A DNA stretch of 64,000 bases from Devosia sp. SL43. GTDB taxonomy: Bacteria; Pseudomonadota; Alphaproteobacteria; Rhizobiales; Devosiaceae. Shown here piece by piece: positions 52,205 to 60,677 of the stretch (the first letter of the stretch is position 1; each line of letters opens with the position of its first letter). Position numbers and translations under genes: made by a program. The stretch lies in the NCBI RefSeq assembly GCF_021729885.1, contig NZ_CP063401.1, forward strand, positions 1,302,001 to 1,366,000, in the 5' to 3' direction. The notes beneath the pieces are model-generated. The model was given only the letters and a program-made list of their open reading frames with translations, did not search any database and was not told the origin of the DNA.

Positions 52205-53557
52205 ATGAGTGCAAGCGCACTGGCAGAAGACGGAAATCTACAAAGGCGCCGGACTGTCATTGATAGCGCATACGAACCCTCTAGTCTGTCAGGCGACGAC
52301 GATCATGGGCGCCGACAATTGACTGAAACCGATTCAGCCGTTCCCCGACCCACCGTGAGGGCTGCTCGAGCGGGTGAGGTTTTCCGCGCCTTCCTCAAAC
52401 TCGGCTTGACCTCGTTCGGCGGCCCCATCGCCCATCTCGGCTACTTCCGCGACGAGCTGGTTGTTCGCCGCAAATGGATCGACGAGGCCGGCTATGCCGA
52501 CCTCGTGGCGCTCTGCCAGTTCCTGCCCGGCCCGGCATCGAGCCAGGTCGGCTTCGCTCTCGGGCTGCTGCGGGCCGGGCCGGTCGGCGCCTTGGCGGCA
52601 TGGACGGCTTTCACGCTCCCTTCGGCCCTGATTCTCGTGTTGTTCGCCTATGGCGCAGCTTGGTTTGGGGGGGCGATCGGCTTGGGCCTGCTGCATGGCC
52701 TGAAGATTGTTGCCGTCGCCGTTGTCGCGCAAGCGGTCTGGGGCATGGCGCGAAACCTTGCCCCTGACCGGGAGCGGGCGAGCATCTCCGTGGCCGCCTT
52801 ACTGCTCGTCATCCTGCTTGCCGGCGCGATTGGGCAGGTGGCAGCCCTGATCTTGGGTGGCTTGGCCGGGCTGTGGCTGTGCCGAGGCGCTCCCGTTGCC
52901 ACCGCAGGTCACCTGACATTCCCCGTATCGAAACGGGCCGGACTGATCGCCCTCGCTCTATTCGTCCTGCTGCTGGCTCTTCTCCCGGTCCTTGCCGCAA
53001 CGACCGCCTCGCAGGGGGTGGCTCTCTTCGATTCCTTCTACCGGGCGGGCTCGCTCGTGTTCGGCGGCGGCCATGTGGTTCTGCCTCTGCTGGAAGCCGA
53101 GGTGGTACGCCCCGGCTGGGTGAGCACTGACGCCTTTCTGGCTGGCTATGGCGCGACGCAGGCCATGCCGGGCCCTCTGTTCACATTCGCTGCCTATCTC
53201 GGCGCGGTCATGGGGCCTGCGCCTGACGGCATTGCCGGGGCCATCATTTGCCTCATCGCCGTATTCCTGCCCGGCTTCCTGCTGCTAGTCGGCGCGCTTC
53301 CCTTCTGGGACGCTTTTCGTGCCCGCCCGGTCGCGCAGGCCGCAATGCGCGGCGCAAATGCTGCCGTCGTCGGTATTCTCGGGGCCGCGCTCTACAATCC
53401 AGTCTGGACGAGCGCAATCCTCGGCCCGTACGACTTTGCCCTCGCCTTGACCGGTTTCGTCCTGCTGACCGTCTGGAAGGCCCCGCCATGGATCGTAGTG
53501 GCGCTATTGGCCCTGGGTGGAATGGGCCTGAGCCTGCTCCACCCAGCCATGCCCTGA
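52205..53557 (+). CDS. chrA: Chromate transporter ChrA (two-domain)
   Basis: 450 residues, two tandem CHR domains. The first has FLKLGLTSFGGPIAHLGYFR and LVALCQFLPGPASSQVGFAL; the second has YRAGSLVFGGGHVVLPLLEA and FLAGYGATQAMPGPLFTFAA. It exports chromate across the inner membrane by the family's CHR antiport mechanism. The start is uncertain: the ~50 residues from ATG 52205 look uncharacteristic, and TTG at 52319 (TETDSAVPRP) may be the true start, leaving the promoter in the interval. Confidence 0.9.
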   Translation: MSASALAEDGNLQRRRTVIDSAYEPSSLSGDDDHGRRQLTETDSAVPRPTVRAARAGEVFRAFLKLGLTSFGGPIAHLGYFRDELVVRRKWIDEAGYADLVALCQFLPGPASSQVGFALGLLRAGPVGALAAWTAFTLPSALILVLFAYGAAWFGGAIGLGLLHGLKIVAVAVVAQAVWGMARNLAPDRERASISVAALLLVILLAGAIGQVAALILGGLAGLWLCRGAPVATAGHLTFPVSKRAGLIALALFVLLLALLPVLAATTASQGVALFDSFYRAGSLVFGGGHVVLPLLEAEVVRPGWVSTDAFLAGYGATQAMPGPLFTFAAYLGAVMGPAPDGIAGAIICLIAVFLPGFLLLVGALPFWDAFRARPVAQAAMRGANAAVVGILGAALYNPVWTSAILGPYDFALALTGFVLLTVWKAPPWIVVALLALGGMGLSLLHPAMP

Positions 53558-53582
53558 ATCGGGGGCCGCCGATTGTAAGGAA

Positions 53583-55880
53583 TTATGCAGCGACGCCATC
53601 TTCAGTGACAGGAAGGCTGCCCGGTCTTCCAAACAAGTAGCCCTGAGCCACATGGCATCCCAGCGAAGTCAGCTGGTCTAACTCAGCCTCCGTTTCCACG
53701 CCCTCCACCACGATGACCAACCCAAGCCGCTGACCAAGCGACACGATCGCTTCCATCACGCCGGCGCCACGCCGGTCACTCAACTGGCGCACGAAGCTCT
53801 GATCGATCTTGAGCTTGTCCACCGGCAGGCCGGACAAGTGGCTCAATGAAGAGTAACCCGTTCCGAAATCATCGATGGCAATCTGAGCGCCCATCGATCG
53901 CAGAGCATCCAGCGCCGGCCTGATCTGGTTGCCTTGATCCACGAACAGGCTCTCGGTTATTTCGATATCCAGCCGATCGGCGGGAAAGTCGGTGGCTTCG
54001 AGGGCCGAGCGAACCATGCCGACCACGTCACCTCTCTGAAACTGAATCGGCGACACATTTATCGAAAGCCGACCGCCCCATCCTTGAAGCATCGTTCGCC
54101 GGCATGCCTCGGCGAACACCCAGGCACCGAGCTCGATAATGGTGCCGTTTTCCTCAGCCATAGGAATGAAGTCTGCGGGCGAGACGGGTCCAAATCTGGT
54201 GCTGTTCCACCTGAGCAGTGCTTCAACGCCGACGACGCGCCTTGTCCGCATATCGACCTGGGATTGAAAGGCGATGTCGAGCTCGCCGTTGGCTATTGCC
54301 TGTCTCAGATCGATGTCGATCAACTGGCGGCGGCGCAATTCAGCTTCGAAGCTGTCGTCGTAGTCACAGCCCTTCTGGCCAAGGTTGCCCGCGGCGGCCA
54401 ACGCTATCCGCGCGCGCTGTAGGCCTGGGCTTGCTCCGACCGCATTTGATATTTCGCCGCTCGCGCCCCACCGTAGTTCCAGCGCCACGCGGTGCTGGCC
54501 AATCTCATATGGCTGTTCAATTGCCGCCAAGAGACTGTGGATCTCGGCATCGTCCGGCCGACGAAGCCATGACATCGCAAAGGCGTCGCTTTCGATTCGC
54601 GCCACCATCCCTGGGGTCAGTTCCCGTAGCCGGGCATGAGCCATGGCAATGGCCGCCTCGACAATCTCATAGCCCAAGCTTGCACCGGCGGCATCCAGCC
54701 GATCGAGTCTCAACAGCACGATCCAGAGAGGCGTGCCGCGATCCATAATCGCATCCAACGCGTCGATCCACGCCGTTCGCGACATGGCGCCGGTTCGGAT
54801 GTCGTGGTTGGCGAGATAGGCCAGACGCGCTCGCTGCTCGCGTAACTGGCGGTGTCGGACGACACGCTCATCAAGCAGCCGAAGCACGATTAGGGACAAT
54901 AACCCGACATGCACCGGCATTGTGGCTACGTCGATCTTCAAGATGGTAAGTGCCAGCAGTGCCGCCAATTCTACAGCGACCGCGACAGCCGCGAGAACGC
55001 CGGCAACCTTTGGCACGCTGGCGCGTCGGAACACGGTGACCCCGAGCACCAGGAGCCCGACAAGACCCAGCGCCGGCCAGATCGACAGGTTTAGCAGTGC
55101 TCGGTCGAGTTTGAGGGTTTCGGCCGCGGCGATCTGCACCATGGGCCCCGGCACGGTTCCGAAACGTGGGACATCAAACAGATCGTGCAGTTCTATGGCG
55201 CTGGCACCGACCACGACCTGCCGGTCTCGCACCAGAGCGGGGTCCACCGCGCCGTTCAGAACATCAATGGCAGGAATACGAACGATCTGGCGAAGGTCGA
55301 TGGAATAGTCGATCCGGATCGTCTGGGGTGACGCGCGTGTTGGCGAGAACACCACAGCAACTGACGTGGCCACCATCCCGGGCACGCGGGCGGGGACAGC
55401 ACGAACCATACCGCTCTCCAATGCCTCGACATTGGCCAGAACGGAATCGGCATATTCAGCGAATTGGGGCAGCGGCTGGTTGATGACCAGCGCTCCTTTG
55501 GCGTCAGTTTGGCGAAAGGTGCTGAGAAAGACGTAACCACCGGCCCGCTCCAGGCTCGCCGCAAAGGCATCATCCTCAGGTGGCGTCGAGGCCGCGCTGA
55601 AGTCGATATCGAGGGCCACTTCATAGGCGCCCAATGCCATCAGGTTGTCGATGAGTTCGCCGTGAATGGACCGCGGCCAGGGCCAGAGGCCGACCTCGGC
55701 GAGGCTGCGCGCATCAATATCGATGAAAACAATGTCGCCACTGGGGGCCCGATCACTGGCAGCGAACCTGACCTCGGCGAGCTTGGTATCTGCGGCGGAC
55801 CAGAAGCCCATGACGCTGGTTGCTATGACCGCAAGAAAGACCGCGGCGCTTGCAAACCACCGCGCTAACAGAGTGGTCAT
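53583..55880 (-). CDS. CHASE2 - degenerate GGDEF - EAL signalling protein
   Basis: 765 residues. An N-terminal TM segment and a periplasmic CHASE2 domain (DIVFIDIDARSLAEVGLWPW, ALDIDFSA) are followed by about three TM segments near residues 275-340. The GGDEF domain has ESDAF in place of GGDEF and should be inactive. The EAL domain keeps the active residues: GVEALLRW, LDIEITES, IDDFGTGYSS, LKIDQSFV and VVEGVETEAE. Expected role: c-di-GMP hydrolysis governed by a periplasmic signal. The FecR-domain gene lies 42 bases upstream on the same strand, a common pairing with CHASE2 proteins. Confidence 0.92.
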   Translation of the reverse strand: MTTLLARWFASAAVFLAVIATSVMGFWSAADTKLAEVRFAASDRAPSGDIVFIDIDARSLAEVGLWPWPRSIHGELIDNLMALGAYEVALDIDFSAASTPPEDDAFAASLERAGGYVFLSTFRQTDAKGALVINQPLPQFAEYADSVLANVEALESGMVRAVPARVPGMVATSVAVVFSPTRASPQTIRIDYSIDLRQIVRIPAIDVLNGAVDPALVRDRQVVVGASAIELHDLFDVPRFGTVPGPMVQIAAAETLKLDRALLNLSIWPALGLVGLLVLGVTVFRRASVPKVAGVLAAVAVAVELAALLALTILKIDVATMPVHVGLLSLIVLRLLDERVVRHRQLREQRARLAYLANHDIRTGAMSRTAWIDALDAIMDRGTPLWIVLLRLDRLDAAGASLGYEIVEAAIAMAHARLRELTPGMVARIESDAFAMSWLRRPDDAEIHSLLAAIEQPYEIGQHRVALELRWGASGEISNAVGASPGLQRARIALAAAGNLGQKGCDYDDSFEAELRRRQLIDIDLRQAIANGELDIAFQSQVDMRTRRVVGVEALLRWNSTRFGPVSPADFIPMAEENGTIIELGAWVFAEACRRTMLQGWGGRLSINVSPIQFQRGDVVGMVRSALEATDFPADRLDIEITESLFVDQGNQIRPALDALRSMGAQIAIDDFGTGYSSLSHLSGLPVDKLKIDQSFVRQLSDRRGAGVMEAIVSLGQRLGLVIVVEGVETEAELDQLTSLGCHVAQGYLFGRPGSLPVTEDGVAA

Positions 55881-55922
55881 CTCAACTCGCCTTCTGGCGG
55901 CTATTGGTATGCATAGCTCGGA

Positions 55923-56978
55923 TCAGTCACCCTGCTTGCCATTTCCATTGCCCTGGCCGTTTCCGTTGCCCTGGCTGTCGTCCTCGTCCGCGCCCTCGTC
56001 CTCGTCGCTCTGACCGTTCCCATTGCCCTGGGCATTCCCGTTGGCCTGGCCGTTCCCATTGCCTTGGCCGTTTCCGTTACCCTGGCTGTCGTCCTCGTCC
56101 GCGCCCTCGTCCTCGTCGCTCTGAGCGTTCCCATTGCCCTGGGCATTCCCGTTGCCCTGGCCGTTCCCATTGCCTTGGCCGTTTCCGTTACCCTGGCCGT
56201 TCCCATTACCCTGGCCGTTCCCGTTACCCTGGCCGTTCCCGTTACCCTGGCCGTTCCCGTTGCCCTGGCCGTTCCCGTTACCCTGGCCGTTCCCATTGCC
56301 CTGGCCGTTCCCGTTACCCTGGCCGTTCCCGTTGCCCTGGCCGTTCCCATTGCCCTGGCCGTTCCCGTTACCCTGGCCGTTCCCGTTGCCCAGGTCTTCG
56401 TCTACAGCCACAGGAGTGCCTGCAAAGGTAAAAATCTGAGCGCTGCTCCCGCCAATCACCAAAAGTGGCGCCTCATCCGTCACCGTGGCTTCCTGTCCGG
56501 GACGAATATCCGCGACAAGACCGTTTTCAGGATCCTGAACCTGCACCACACCGCGTTCAACATCGACCGTTGCACTGTGGGCATCAACCGTGACGACGAA
56601 TTTGGTGCCTTTCACCACGGCGGCAAGATATGGCGTCTGTACGGAAAAGTGCTGCACATTCCGGCGCTCGACCTCTGCCGTCACGACACCGCTATCTTGG
56701 ATGATCGAGGTCATCATCTCGCTGCCAGCATCCCTGATCTGGATCTGTGTATTCGCGCCAAGGCTGACCGCTTCGGCTCCGCGCACCAGATCGACACGGC
56801 CGCTCACGCCCGTTCGGACAAGGATACCGTTTTGGACGACATGGCCGCGGGACAACGGGAGCCAGGAGCCGTCAACTTGATAGTTGGCTTCGCCGCGAAC
56901 CCGATCAACCGTCCAATCTGCCCCTAAGCAAATCGGGACGAGCAACAGCGACAGTACAACAACAATTGCGCGCAGCAT
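55923..56978 (-). CDS. FecR-domain protein with Gly/Asn-rich repeat tail
   Basis: 351 residues. Signal peptide MLRAIVVVLSLLLVPICLGA, then a FecR domain (residues ~20-170) with VRTGVSGRVDLVRGAEAVSL, QTPYLAAVVKGTKFVVTVD. From about residue 197 the protein is a low-complexity tail of NGNGQG units, interrupted by two copies of SDEDEGADEDDSQ. Likely periplasmic. ATG 56978 with GAGGAG upstream is preferred. The next gene downstream is the CHASE2-EAL protein, so the FecR domain may interact with the CHASE2 sensor. Confidence 0.88.
   Translation of the reverse strand: MLRAIVVVLSLLLVPICLGADWTVDRVRGEANYQVDGSWLPLSRGHVVQNGILVRTGVSGRVDLVRGAEAVSLGANTQIQIRDAGSEMMTSIIQDSGVVTAEVERRNVQHFSVQTPYLAAVVKGTKFVVTVDAHSATVDVERGVVQVQDPENGLVADIRPGQEATVTDEAPLLVIGGSSAQIFTFAGTPVAVDEDLGNGNGQGNGNGQGNGNGQGNGNGQGNGNGQGNGNGQGNGNGQGNGNGQGNGNGQGNGNGQGNGNGQGNGNGQGNGNGQGNGNAQGNGNAQSDEDEGADEDDSQGNGNGQGNGNGQANGNAQGNGNGQSDEDEGADEDDSQGNGNGQGNGNGKQGD
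55930..56395. repeat. 18-base tandem repeat array coding for NGNGQG
   Basis: More than a dozen near-identical 18-base units (plus-strand form CCGTTCCCGTTACCCTGG and variants), with an inner duplication of about 111 bases carrying the acidic SDEDEGADEDD segment. Such arrays change length by slippage, and long open frames exist on the other strand only because of the repeat. Confidence 0.85.
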
Positions 56979-57165
56979 GGCAGGCTCCTCTAACCTACCA
57001 ATTGCTCTCACGCCACCATTGCAAGCTGATTAAGATTTGCGCGAAGCACTGCCGATGCCTCAAGTAGGTTAATGGCTTAGGTATAAAGCCTTGGCATTTA
57101 CAATTGTTCAGAATTGCGCCGCCCTGCGCCGTCTGGGAGGCCAATGCCACGCCTTCACCCTGCCC

Positions 57166-58530
57166 CTAAACCACCACGTCCTCGTCGCTCCCCAATATTC
57201 CCCCGATCACGTCCAGCGCCCGCGCCAGCGTTCCGCGCGCCGGTGGCGCCATTATGCAGAGCCGCACCCCCGAGACGGGCACCTCGCCCACCTGGGCTGC
57301 CGATGGCGGCGTGATCCGCACACCGGCCTCGCTTGCCCGCCGTGCGAACTGCTCCGCCTTGAGAGGCGGCATGGTCAGCCAGACATGCGGCGCCCCACCG
57401 GGCATGGGCACGTCAACCAGACCCAGTGCCGCCTGCACCATCTGCAGCCGCGCCAGCCCTTCCGCGCGCAACGTCGTGGCCGCCTCGGCGGCCAGCCCCG
57501 TCTCGATCATCGCTGCCGCCAGCTCGCCGATATACGGCGTCAGCCCCCAGCTCTCCGCCCGCATGCGCTTGCGCACCGCCGCCAACATCGCGGCCGGCGG
57601 GGCTATCACCCCCAGCCGTATCAGCGGCGTCAGGCTCTTGGAGAAGCTGGTGACATAGAATGTCCGCTCCGGCGCCAGCTCGCGATAGGTCAGCCGCCCC
57701 TTGGCCGCATAGACCCCATAAATGTCGTCCTCGACGATGACGGCGTCGTGCCGCGTCGCGATGTCAGCCAGCGCGCGCCGACGCTGCGGCCCGGTCTCGA
57801 AACCCAGCGGGTTCTGGCAGACCGGGGTCGTGTAGATGATCTTCGCGCCGGTCGTAGTCAGCGCGCGGTCCAGCGCCTCGGGCAGCATGCCGTCCCCGTC
57901 ATGCGCTACCGGCGCCATGACCATGCCCAGATTGGCCGCCGCCGCCAGTGCGCCGGGAAACGTGGCACTCTCGGTCAGAATGACGCTTGATCGGTCCTTG
58001 AGCGTCGCAAATGCCAGGTGCAGTGCTTGCTGCGCTCCGTTGCAGAGCAATATCTCGTCCGATCGCAGCGCGGTCCGCGTCTCGCTCAGCCACCCCGCGA
58101 CCAGTCCGCGCTGCCGTTCCGTGCCGCTGAGGTCGCCATAACCACCATGGGCCAGCGCCAGCGCATGACGGTTGGCAATCTCGGACGCTTCCGCCATCCT
58201 CGCGAGCCCGACCACCGGCGGCGGCGCATTGATGGTCAGGTCCATCACTCCGCCATCATCGGCATCCGCCTGCCCCAGCACGAAGGTGCCGCGCCCGATC
58301 TCGCCGCGCACTACGCCACGCGCGCTGAGCGTATCGATGGCCCGGGTCACGCTGCCGATGGAGACCAAAAACTGCTGCGCCAACTGTCGATGTGTCGGCA
58401 GCCGTTCGCCCACCCGAAAGCGGCCCTCGGCGATCGCGGCTTCCACGGCGCCGGCCACCTGCTCGTGAACTGGCTGACCATTATCAGGCAGATGCATTGT
58501 ATCCCTATCGAAGGAAATTGTATCACTCAT
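57166..58530 (-). CDS. MocR/GntR-type regulator with aminotransferase domain
   Basis: 454 residues. The N-terminal GntR winged helix (VHEQVAGAVEAAIAEGRFRV, RQLAQQFLVSIGSVTRAIDT) is fused to a fold-type I aminotransferase domain with the PLP lysine in YVTSFSKSLTPLIRLG and the substrate-region VICQNPLGF-like PVCQNPLGFETGPQ. MocR proteins usually control vitamin B6 or amino-acid genes. Start uncertain: ATG 58530 is used, but ATG 58497 (MHLPDNG) is possible, since ATTGTATC repeats that may be its own operator lie around 58496-58523. Confidence 0.9.
   Translation of the reverse strand: MSDTISFDRDTMHLPDNGQPVHEQVAGAVEAAIAEGRFRVGERLPTHRQLAQQFLVSIGSVTRAIDTLSARGVVRGEIGRGTFVLGQADADDGGVMDLTINAPPPVVGLARMAEASEIANRHALALAHGGYGDLSGTERQRGLVAGWLSETRTALRSDEILLCNGAQQALHLAFATLKDRSSVILTESATFPGALAAAANLGMVMAPVAHDGDGMLPEALDRALTTTGAKIIYTTPVCQNPLGFETGPQRRRALADIATRHDAVIVEDDIYGVYAAKGRLTYRELAPERTFYVTSFSKSLTPLIRLGVIAPPAAMLAAVRKRMRAESWGLTPYIGELAAAMIETGLAAEAATTLRAEGLARLQMVQAALGLVDVPMPGGAPHVWLTMPPLKAEQFARRASEAGVRITPPSAAQVGEVPVSGVRLCIMAPPARGTLARALDVIGGILGSDEDVVV
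58496..58525. promoter_or_regulatory. Direct repeat ATTGTATC at the MocR gene start
   Basis: Two copies of ATTGTATC (about 58496-58503 and 58518-58525), 22 bases apart, in the same orientation; a third copy lies at 59231-59238 upstream of the aminotransferase gene, followed by GTATC. MocR regulators commonly bind direct repeats. Inference. Confidence 0.4.
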
Positions 58531-58604
58531 TGAGTCGACACTATCTCCGCCACCGGTCCATTTGTCCACGTGACCAATCGGTGCATGCCTGGTGTCACAG
58601 TCCG

Positions 58605-59033
58605 TTACCCAATTGCGGCAATCTGCGGCTCTGCATCAAGACCTGCGCTAAACGCCAAACCTTCGTCGGCCCAGCCGGTGATCCCGCCGATCATCAGCTT
58701 CACCTTGCGTCCCAGTCGCGCCAGCTTCAGCGCCGCCTGGTCAGCCCCGTTGCAATGCGGCCCGGCGCAATAGACCACGAACAGCGTGTCCTCCGGCCAT
58801 TCCGCCACGCGCTCCTGGGTGATCTGCCTGTGCGGCAGATGCAGCGCCCCCGGCACATGTCGCCGCGCATAGGCCTCGGGCGAGCCGACAACATGCAGCA
58901 ACACGAAGTCGACATCCCCGCTCTTCAGGCACGCCGCGACATCGGCACAATCGGTCTCGACCGACAGCCGCCGTGAAAAATGCTCCACCGCCACCCCAGG
59001 CGCCGCCACCGGATACTCGCTCACAAAGCTCAT
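58605..59033 (-). CDS. Single-domain rhodanese-like sulfurtransferase
   Basis: 142 residues. Rhodanese fold with VDFVLLHVVGSPEAYARRHV, PGALHLPHRQI and the active-site loop VVYCAGPHCNGADQAALKLA (part), where Cys is the persulfide carrier. Cytoplasmic; transfers sulfur to an unknown acceptor. It lies between the MocR regulator and the aminotransferase but on the minus strand, 75 bases upstream of the MocR start. Confidence 0.9.
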   Translation of the reverse strand: MSFVSEYPVAAPGVAVEHFSRRLSVETDCADVAACLKSGDVDFVLLHVVGSPEAYARRHVPGALHLPHRQITQERVAEWPEDTLFVVYCAGPHCNGADQAALKLARLGRKVKLMIGGITGWADEGLAFSAGLDAEPQIAAIG

Positions 59034-59208
59034 TCGTCGTCCCTTCCTCGATTTATCCCCGACGCTCCCACAGCGCCTATACTGGCTTCAGACCCTCGGC
59101 CCATCGCCCATTCCACCGCGAAACACCCGCCGACCCGCTCGCTGACGCCGCACTCACCGCTGCGGCAGGCGCTCCATCTATGCAGTTCCGCCAACAAGGT
59201 CAACACTA

Positions 59209-59238
59209 TTGACATAACAATATCTTCATGATTGTATC
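59209..59238 (+). promoter_or_regulatory. Probable promoter/regulator site of the aminotransferase gene
   Basis: TTGACA (59209-59214) with a poor -10 (TTGTAT, 59232-59237) after 17 bases, which overlaps an ATTGTATC copy shared with the MocR gene start. A good -35 with a weak -10 would fit regulation by the MocR protein. Confidence 0.45.
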
Positions 59239-59264
59239 GTGCGTATCATTGCATGGTGAGACAA

Positions 59265-60467
59265 ATGACGCCAGCCGATTTTCGCCTCTCCGCCCGCGCC
59301 CGGTCCATGAAGGCGTCGGAAATCCGCGAACTGCTCAAGCTCGTGGGCCGCCCCTCGATGATCTCCTTTGCCGGCGGCATTCCCGATCCCGGCCTGTTCA
59401 ACGTCGCCTTGTTCCAGGACGCCTGGCGCGAGGCCTTCAGCGGTCCGTCCATCGCCCGCGAGGCCCTGCAATATTCCACCACCGAGGGCTATCCGCCGCT
59501 GCGGCAGTGGCTGGCCGATCACATGACGAGCCTGGGCGTTCCGGCCGAGGCCGACAACATCCTCATCACCTCAGGTTCCCAGCAGGGCCTTGATCTGATT
59601 GGCAAACTGCTCCTCGACAAAGGCAGTGCCGTGGCCACGCATCGCCCAACCTATCTGGGCGCGCTCCAGGCGTTCTCGGCCTTCGAGCCGACTTTCTCAT
59701 CCATCGACGCCCCCCAGCCAGTCGGCGACGCTGCCGCCCGGCTGCTCTACCTCGTGCCCGACTTTGCCAACCCGACTGGCCTGACCATGAGCCGTGCCGC
59801 CCGCCGCGCCGCGCTCGAACAGGCCCAGATACTCAATGCCGTCATCGTCGAAGACGCCGCCTACACCGCCCTGCGCTACGACGGCGAAACCGTCCCGCCC
59901 ATCGCCGCTCTCGACGCCGCGACGGCGGGCTCCATCGAAGGCACCCGCACCCTCTATTGCGGCACTTTCTCCAAGACCCTGTCGCCCGGCCTGCGCGTCG
60001 GCTGGATCAGCGGCCCCAAGGCGCTGATCCGCAAGCTGGCCATGCTCAAGCAGGGCGCCGACCTGCATACCGCCAGCTTCAACCAGATGGTCATGCATCA
60101 GGTGGCCATGGCGGGCTTCGACACGCAGGTCGAGCGTATCCGTGCCGTCTATCGAACCCGCCGCGACGCCATGTTGGCCGCGCTGGATCGCCATGCACCG
60201 CTAGGTGTGCGCTGGAAGCGGCCGGAAGGCGGCATGTTCATCTGGCTCGAACTGCCCGAGCATATCGACGCCGCGAACCTGTTAAAGCAGGCCATCCGCC
60301 GCGACATCGCCTTCGTCCCTGGCGGGGCGTTCTTCCCCGATGGATCGGGGCGCAACACGTTGCGGCTGAGCTTCTCGCTGAGCGATGAAGCCCAGATCGA
60401 AGTGGGCATATTCAAGCTGTGCGAGTTGATTGGTCAGCAGGGGTTGGCGCGGGCGGTGAGTGTTTAG
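59265..60467 (+). CDS. PLP-dependent aminotransferase (fold type I, 2-aminoadipate/aromatic type)
   Basis: 400 residues. SFAGGIPDPGLFN, YSTTEGYPPLRQWLADHM, ITSGSQQGLDLIGKLL, YLVPDFANPTGLTMS and the PLP lysine in CGTFSKTLSPGLRVGW are those of MocR-domain-like class I aminotransferases (LysN/KAT type), here without a DNA-binding domain. It transfers amino groups from an amino acid to a 2-oxo acid; the donor is unknown. ATG 59265 has GGTGAG four bases upstream. Likely regulated by the neighbouring MocR. Confidence 0.92.
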   Translation: MTPADFRLSARARSMKASEIRELLKLVGRPSMISFAGGIPDPGLFNVALFQDAWREAFSGPSIAREALQYSTTEGYPPLRQWLADHMTSLGVPAEADNILITSGSQQGLDLIGKLLLDKGSAVATHRPTYLGALQAFSAFEPTFSSIDAPQPVGDAAARLLYLVPDFANPTGLTMSRAARRAALEQAQILNAVIVEDAAYTALRYDGETVPPIAALDAATAGSIEGTRTLYCGTFSKTLSPGLRVGWISGPKALIRKLAMLKQGADLHTASFNQMVMHQVAMAGFDTQVERIRAVYRTRRDAMLAALDRHAPLGVRWKRPEGGMFIWLELPEHIDAANLLKQAIRRDIAFVPGGAFFPDGSGRNTLRLSFSLSDEAQIEVGIFKLCELIGQQGLARAVSV

Positions 60468-60511
60468 AGCTTGGCCGCGTCGGCCATCTTCAGCTTGCCC
60501 CACCCACCGGC

Positions 60512-60597
60512 CGTCACCCTCGGGCTTGACCCGAGGGCTCTCTACTTGCTGAGCGCCCGGTAAGTGTAGTGCCCTCGGGTCAAGCCCGAGGGTGACG
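60512..60597. repeat. Perfect 27-base inverted repeat
   Basis: Arms 60512-60538 (starting CGTCACCCTCGGGCTTGACC) and 60571-60597 (ending AAGCCCGAGGGTGACG) are exact reverse complements, and each arm is itself a palindrome of CCCTCGGG-type. It lies between convergent genes and is a dispersed intergenic repeat that could also end both transcripts. Confidence 0.85.
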
Positions 60598-60643
60598 ATC
60601 GAGTTTTGGGCAGGGTAGTGGGAAAGGCCCCTCACCCCACCCT

Positions 60644-60668
60644 TGATCCCGCCCCGCAAGGGGGAGGG
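60644..60668. repeat. CCTCCCC/GGGGAGG family repeat
   Basis: CCGCCCC GCAA GGGGGAGGG just after the 3' end of the aldehyde dehydrogenase gene (minus strand). Degenerate member of the family. Confidence 0.5.
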
Positions 60669-60677
60669 AGTCGACTG

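Noticed and set aside
56064..56927. Plus-strand frame of hydrophobic PLPWPF/ALAVPV repeats
   Set aside because: It arises from the 18-base tandem repeat of the FecR gene, which is open in several phases; the FecR frame has a signal peptide and a domain, this one has neither.
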